Program-made: the position numbers and the translations under genes
Notes under the pieces: generated by a model
The model's database searches: none
What the model saw: the letters and a program-made list of their open reading frames with translations, nothing else
Told to the model about the DNA's origin: nothing
NCBI GenBank assembly: GCA_035630615.1
Contig: DASQKI010000100.1
Location: 23,769 to 87,768, forward strand
Source of the DNA: DATFRX01 sp035630615
GTDB lineage: Bacteria > Actinomycetota > Actinomycetes > Propionibacteriales > Nocardioidaceae
DNA length: 64,000 bases
Direction: 5' to 3'
Shown: positions 59,811 through 64,000 of the stretch, one piece after another
How the letters are laid out: each line of letters starts with the position of its first letter
Position numbering within the stretch: position 1 is the stretch's first letter

Positions 59811-61685
59811 TCACCGCCGCCCCGCTGATCCGTCACTTGTGGCCAACTCATCAGCGCCATATCGAGCACGTGTCCATCGCGAGTCGGCGGATGATGCGGC
59901 CACAAGTGACGGATCAGCGTCCTCGGCGTCCGCGGCTAGCAGGTGCTTGTAGGCCGGCACCGTGTCGAGCAGCTCGCGATGCGTGCCGACGTGGGTGATC
60001 GTGCCGCCTTGCAGCAACGCCACCTTGTCGGCCAGCAGCACCGTCGACGCCCGGTGGGCCACCACGATGCCGGTCGCGTCGGACAGCACGGCCCGCAGCG
60101 CCTCCTCGACCAGCGCCTCGGTGTGCACGTCGAGCGCGGACAGCGTGTCGTCGAGGACCAGAACCCTGGGCTTCGCGAGGACCGCCCGGGCCAGCGCTAG
60201 TCGCTGCCGCTGGCCACCCGACAGCGACATGCCCTGCTCGCCGATCCGGGTGTCGAGCCCCCACGGCAGCTCGTGGACGAACTCGGCCTGCGCGACCCGC
60301 AACGCCTCGGCGACGTCTTCGTCACTGGCGTCCGGGCGCCCGAGCGTGAGGTTTTCGCGGGCGCTCATGCTGAACAGCGTCGGCTCCTCGAACGCAGTCG
60401 CGACCGTACGCCGCAGGCACGGCAGGGTGAGGTCGCGTACGTCGACGCCGTCGATCGTGACGCGGCCGGCGGTCGGGTCGTAGAGCCGCGGCACCAGCGC
60501 GGTCAGCACGGTCTTGCCCGATCCGGTGGCGCCGACGACCGCCACGGTCTCACCGGGCCGCACGTCGAGGTCGACGTCGTGCAGCACGTCGGTGTCGGAG
60601 TCGTCGAACCGGAACGCGACACCCTCGAACCGCAGCCGTCCGGCCGGATGCGACAACACCCGGTCCCCGCCGACGATCGACGGCGCGGTGTCGAAGATCT
60701 CCAGGACTCGGTCGGCCGCCGTCATGGCCTCCTGGGCCATCGACAGGATCACGCCGAGCGAGGCCATCGGCCAGACCAGCGAAAGCATCAGGGTGATGAA
60801 CGCGACCAACGCGCCAGGTGTGAGCGAGCCATTGCCGACCGCCATCGCGCCGAGCAGCAGGACGACGACGAGAGCCAGGTTGGGGAGCACCTCGAGGAAC
60901 GTCCAAAACCGCGCTGCCAGGCGGACCTTGGCGAGCTGCGAGTGATAGAGCCGGGTGGCGTGGGAGTCGAACTTGTCGTACGCGAGGTCGGCCCGACCGA
61001 AGGCCTTGATCACCCGGATCCCGAGTGTCGACTCCTCGACCTGCGTCGCGACGTCGCCCTGCTGGTCTTGGACCCGGCGCGACACCTTGACATAGCGCCG
61101 CTCGAACGTCAGAGACAGCAAGATGATCGGCACTGCGGCGCACGCGACCACCACGCCGAGCGGCCAGTAGAGATGCAGCAACAGTGCCGTGACGACGAGC
61201 AGCTGCAGGATGTTGATGACGAGGAACAGCATGCCGAAACCGCTGAACCGCCGGATCGCGGACAGGTCGATCGTGACCCGGGACAGCAGCTGGCCGGACT
61301 GCCACCGGGAGTGGAACGCCATCGGCAGCGAGTCGAGATGGGCGTAGAGGTCGTCGCGGATCGCGGTCTCGACGCCCAGGACGGCTCGGGCCTGGACCCA
61401 GCGACGGATCAAGATGAGGGCGGCCTCCACGATGCCCAGGGCCAGGGCGAGCAGGCCGAGCGGCAGGATGCCGCCTTGGTCGTGGTCGGAGATCGGGCCG
61501 TCGATGATCGCCTTGGTGACGAGGGGGATCGCGATCGATACGAAGACACCGGTGATGGCTGCGGACGCCATCACGACCAAGGACCTCGTGTACGGACGCA
61601 GGTACCCACGAAGCCGCCACAGCGAGGTCGTACTGCGGCGGCGGGCGTCGGGATCACGTGGTCGGGTGACCGAGGCAGGCGGCAT
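59811..61685 (-). CDS. ABC exporter half-transporter, subunit 1 with repeat-encoded C-terminus
   Basis: A 624-residue half-transporter: six-helix domain, then the nucleotide-binding domain with Walker A GATGSGKTV, signature LSGGQRQRL and Walker B VLVLDDTLSALD, where Asp replaces the catalytic Glu. With the partner at 57926 it makes a heterodimer with one impaired ATP site. The natural C-terminus ends near HLLAADAEDA; the last ~33 residues (from DPSLVAASS) are encoded by the hairpin repeat at 59823-59919 and have no family counterpart. ATG 61685 is the best start, with AAGGGGG rather far (13 bases) upstream. Confidence 0.87.
   Translation of the reverse strand: MPPASVTRPRDPDARRRSTTSLWRLRGYLRPYTRSLVVMASAAITGVFVSIAIPLVTKAIIDGPISDHDQGGILPLGLLALALGIVEAALILIRRWVQARAVLGVETAIRDDLYAHLDSLPMAFHSRWQSGQLLSRVTIDLSAIRRFSGFGMLFLVINILQLLVVTALLLHLYWPLGVVVACAAVPIILLSLTFERRYVKVSRRVQDQQGDVATQVEESTLGIRVIKAFGRADLAYDKFDSHATRLYHSQLAKVRLAARFWTFLEVLPNLALVVVLLLGAMAVGNGSLTPGALVAFITLMLSLVWPMASLGVILSMAQEAMTAADRVLEIFDTAPSIVGGDRVLSHPAGRLRFEGVAFRFDDSDTDVLHDVDLDVRPGETVAVVGATGSGKTVLTALVPRLYDPTAGRVTIDGVDVRDLTLPCLRRTVATAFEEPTLFSMSARENLTLGRPDASDEDVAEALRVAQAEFVHELPWGLDTRIGEQGMSLSGGQRQRLALARAVLAKPRVLVLDDTLSALDVHTEALVEEALRAVLSDATGIVVAHRASTVLLADKVALLQGGTITHVGTHRELLDTVPAYKHLLAADAEDADPSLVAASSADSRWTRARYGADELATSDGSAGRR
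59823..59919. repeat. Long perfect hairpin repeat at the 3' end of the ABC exporter subunit gene
   Basis: Arms 59823-59844 and 59898-59919 (22 bases, CGCTGATCCGTCACTTGTGG plus CC) are perfectly complementary around a 53-base loop. The whole element is translated as the C-terminal tail of subunit 1, ending 4 codons before the stop at 59811. Confidence 0.8.
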
Positions 61686-61793
61686 CTGGTGGCGGGACCC
61701 CCTTGAGGCGACAGATGGCGTGCGGCGACAGCTGACGGTAAGGGCCACACTACGTCTGGCCTCTGACAGAACCAACCGAGTTTTCGGGCCTCC

Positions 61794-62786
61794 TCACTCG
61801 AGGACGGCGCAGCCGCTGAGCCCGAAAGCGAGGGCGAAGACCACCGCGAAGACGGCGGCGAAGGCGACGGCGATGCCGACGATCTCGCCGACGACGCCAC
61901 GACCGACCGAGCAGTCGAACGCAGCGCTGTAGAGCAGCCCGATCAGCCAGAGGTCGGCGACGAGCATTGCCACGGCAACCGCGAGCGTCAGGAGCGGCAC
62001 CGGCAGCAGGTCGACCGCCGCGACCGGGACCGTTGTCAGGCTGGTCACGATGGCGGCTTGGCTCGCGGTCGGCCCGCCCTGCTCGGGATGACCTCCGCAA
62101 ACTCGGCGAGCGACGCCGGTGATGAGGCGCTGCATGAGCAGGGCGATGCCGGCCACGATCGGCACGCGCACGACGCTGTAACCGGGCGCGCCGTGTGAGA
62201 CATCGGCCAGAGTGGACAGCAAGACGGTGAGGCAGGCGACCGCATATGCCGTCGTCCAGACGCTCGACCCGCGATCGGCTGCGAACGTCGACGCCGGAGC
62301 CCTCAAGACGCCGGCGACATGGGCCCATCCACCGGTCGATCGGCGGCTGGTCGTCGGAGCTCCGGTGCGTGGCCCGACACCGAATCCAAGCTGCCGGTCG
62401 ATCAGGCGCAACCGCAGCAACGTCGCGTCTGAGAGGGCTTGGGCGGCGAGGTGCTCGCGCAGCATCGCCAGATCGACCACCGGCTGCCCGGCCACCCGCT
62501 TGGCCGTCGCGATCATGTGACGGGTCGAGAGGTGATGCGGCGCGCCGGTCGCCGTGCGGGCCGTGACGCCGTCGGTCCGCAGAATCTCGCCGTCGGGCCG
62601 GTCGATCACCGTCCAGCCCCGCTGACGTAGCTCGTCGAAGAGCTCCGGTGTCACGAGCAGCTCGATCTGGTCGGCGCTCATGAGATCGTGCGCCGCGAGA
62701 GCGGCGTCGCCGAACACGGCGTAGTGACCGGCCGGAAGATCGAGCTCCAGGACGAGCTCGTGCAGCAGGACTTGATTGACTCGCAT
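61794..62786 (-). CDS. Nucleotidyltransferase-like domain fused to a membrane domain
   Basis: A 330-residue protein of no named family. Residues 1-110 resemble a nucleotidyltransferase-like fold (GHYAVFGDAALAAHDLMSAD, then QIELLVTPELFDELRQRGWT), of the type that also occurs in AbiEii-like and DUF-type proteins; the canonical GSxxxxxDxD pair is degenerate (GDAA...DQIE). Residues ~175-330 hold about four transmembrane helices with a cysteine-containing loop. ATG 62786 begins where the recognisable domain begins. It lies 108 bases downstream of nothing on its strand and is followed by the ABC exporter genes. Confidence 0.6.
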   Translation of the reverse strand: MRVNQVLLHELVLELDLPAGHYAVFGDAALAAHDLMSADQIELLVTPELFDELRQRGWTVIDRPDGEILRTDGVTARTATGAPHHLSTRHMIATAKRVAGQPVVDLAMLREHLAAQALSDATLLRLRLIDRQLGFGVGPRTGAPTTSRRSTGGWAHVAGVLRAPASTFAADRGSSVWTTAYAVACLTVLLSTLADVSHGAPGYSVVRVPIVAGIALLMQRLITGVARRVCGGHPEQGGPTASQAAIVTSLTTVPVAAVDLLPVPLLTLAVAVAMLVADLWLIGLLYSAAFDCSVGRGVVGEIVGIAVAFAAVFAVVFALAFGLSGCAVLE

Positions 62787-62936
62787 CGGCGTTCCCCATC
62801 CTCGTGGCCCACCCAGCCACGTACGCCAACGTAGGGCCGCCCGTACTCGGCCACCATCCCCCTCGGCCAACCTGTGGATAACTCGGCACGACACTCGCCC
62901 GCCGAAGTGTTGGCGCAAATCTGCCGGTCACAGCGC

Positions 62937-62964
62937 AGAGTTGGCGCAGTATCGCGCCAACTCT
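62937..62964. repeat. Compact hairpin (terminator-like) after the S9 peptidase gene region
   Basis: AGAGTTGGCGC (62937-62947) pairs perfectly with GCGCCAACTCT (62954-62964) with a 6-base loop, a classical terminator stem 14 bases downstream of the S9 peptidase stop on the minus strand. A related TTGGCGCAAAT lies at 62910-62920. The remainder of 62787-62977 shows no gene. Confidence 0.7.
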
Positions 62965-62977
62965 CCGGGGGTCGGCC

Positions 62978-64000
62978 TCAGCCGGCGAGATGCTCGGCGA
63001 GAAACGCCAGCGCGGCCGGGTACGCATCGAGCCGATTGACGCGCTTCGCAAGGCCGTGCCCCTCGTCGGCGAACACCACCAGCTCGCACGGCACGCCCTT
63101 CGCGTCGAGGGCCGCCTTGATCTGCTCCGACTCCGACAGGGGTACGCGGGGGTCGTTGGCGCCATGGATCACGAACAACGGCGTCCGCATGGCGTCGAGA
63201 TGCGTCAGCGGCGATGCCTCGATCAAAAACTCCCGATCGGTGTCGAGCCGGCCGTACTCGCGCTCTCGGACCGCCCGACGGTAGGCCGACGTGTTCTGGA
63301 GGAACGTCAACAGGGACGAGATGCCCACGACCTCGACTCCGACGGCCCACAGGTCAGGCTGCATCGAGAGCCCGGCCAGCACCATGTAGCCGCCGTAGCT
63401 CCCGCCGTACAACGCGACCCGCTCCGGATCGCCGCCGACGCTCGGCACCCAGGTCCGCAGGTCGGCGAGGTCCGCGACCGACTCGAGACGAAGCCTGACG
63501 TCGTCGAGGGAGTACCACCGCTTGCCATAGCCGGTCGACCCGCGGACGTTGGGCACCAAGACGACATGACCGGCGGCGGCCAGCGCCTGGACGACGGGGT
63601 TGAACACCCGCTGCGCCTGCGCCTCGGGCCCGCCGTGGATGTTGATGACGACCGATCCGTCGGCGATCCCGTCGCCCGGCGCGAACACGAAGCACGGGAT
63701 CTGCTCCCCGTCGCGGGCCGGCACCCGATGGCTCGTCGGCTCGACCATCTCCTCGCGCATCTCGGGCGGCATCTCTTCGACGGCCGACGCCACCGTATCC
63801 ACCGCGCCCGACTCGACGTCGAGCCGCAACACCGCACCGGGCAGGGTCGGCGCGACCAGCCCGATCGCGACGTAGCGACCGCCCGCCGACCACCGGGTCG
63901 CAGTCACGCCGTACGCGGGCAGCTCGACGTCGAACCGATGCGTGCCGTCGGCGTCGTGCATCGCGAGTACGCAGCCGCCGTCGATGTGATGGGTGACCAG
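62978..64000 (-). CDS. S9-family (prolyl oligopeptidase-like) serine peptidase, C-terminal part
   Basis: The frame is open to the window end, so only the last ~340 residues are visible. They form the alpha/beta-hydrolase domain of an acylaminoacyl-peptidase/DPP-like enzyme: oxyanion region VVINIHGGPEAQAQRVF, LVPNVRGSTGYGKRWY, the nucleophile in GGSYGGYMVL, the acid in GANDPRVP and the base in DEGHGLAKR. The upstream piece (GVTATRWSAGGRYVAIGLV) is the end of the beta-propeller that gates the active site. It cleaves short peptides, probably in the cytoplasm. Confidence 0.9.
   Translation of the reverse strand: MVTHHIDGGCVLAMHDADGTHRFDVELPAYGVTATRWSAGGRYVAIGLVAPTLPGAVLRLDVESGAVDTVASAVEEMPPEMREEMVEPTSHRVPARDGEQIPCFVFAPGDGIADGSVVINIHGGPEAQAQRVFNPVVQALAAAGHVVLVPNVRGSTGYGKRWYSLDDVRLRLESVADLADLRTWVPSVGGDPERVALYGGSYGGYMVLAGLSMQPDLWAVGVEVVGISSLLTFLQNTSAYRRAVREREYGRLDTDREFLIEASPLTHLDAMRTPLFVIHGANDPRVPLSESEQIKAALDAKGVPCELVVFADEGHGLAKRVNRLDAYPAALAFLAEHLAG

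Overview
This is a high-GC window with dense, often 4-bp-overlapping genes, frequent GTG and TTG starts, and characteristically actinobacterial genes: mycothiol-dependent isomerase-like protein, FadE5-type acyl-CoA dehydrogenase, MmyB-like HTH regulator, SigE-like ECF sigma remnant, BkdABC-type 2-oxoacid dehydrogenase. It looks like chromosome of a free-living Actinomycetota, perhaps Nocardioidaceae-like; the genus is not readable from sequence alone. There are no rRNA or tRNA genes, no CRISPR array, no phage and no recognisable transposase.

Layout. (1) 47-12766: a locus around a LacI-family repressor. It holds a class-C serine hydrolase, a FecBCD-type ABC importer, two C45 (acyl-transferase/amidase type) Ntn hydrolases, a 1082-residue propeller-amidohydrolase fusion and a PaiB-like protein. 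Two related LacI-type operators, one between the divergent hydrolase and lacI genes and one on the promoter of the importer operon, tie at least the first eight genes together. It reads as an import-and-deacylation system for an unknown amide- or lactam-like compound. (2) 12961-17208: PucR regulator divergent from an aldehyde dehydrogenase and glutaryl-CoA dehydrogenase, with a 15-bp palindrome between them. (3) 17232-26000: ChrB-like protein with a COG4280-type membrane protein, pentapeptide-repeat, YciI, quinone-oxidoreductase-like, aminotransferase IV/sulfotransferase-like pair, HEAT-repeat protein, DUF72 and a sulfotransferase. (4) 25851-33203: FAD/NAD(P)-binding protein, cysteine-free Rrf2 regulator, a frameshifted small membrane gene, FadE5-like dehydrogenase, twin membrane proteins and a Tat-exported sulfatase; AT-rich TTAG...CTAA promoter motifs recur here and may define an Rrf2 regulon. 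(5) 33349-44159: mycothiol-dependent enzyme, SDR, a DUF559-like nuclease gene boxed by two identical 49-bp hairpins, paaN/marR/MFS, an M1 peptidase lipoprotein, two GNATs, and paaK-paaI. (6) 44255-53055: DUF4349 lipoprotein, secreted propeller-like protein, GntR-MFS, MFS/MmyB-like HTH pair, and a wrecked ECF sigma locus. (7) 53258-64000: bkdABC, DUF1684, a heterodimeric ABC exporter, a nucleotidyltransferase-like membrane protein and the C-terminal part of an S9 peptidase.

A second layer runs through the window: at least fourteen long inverted repeats in several sequence families, mostly at gene 3' ends where they probably act as terminators. Three are translated: one forms the N-terminus of the importer ATPase, one forms the C-terminus of an ABC exporter subunit, and one supplies the stop codon of the DUF559-like gene.
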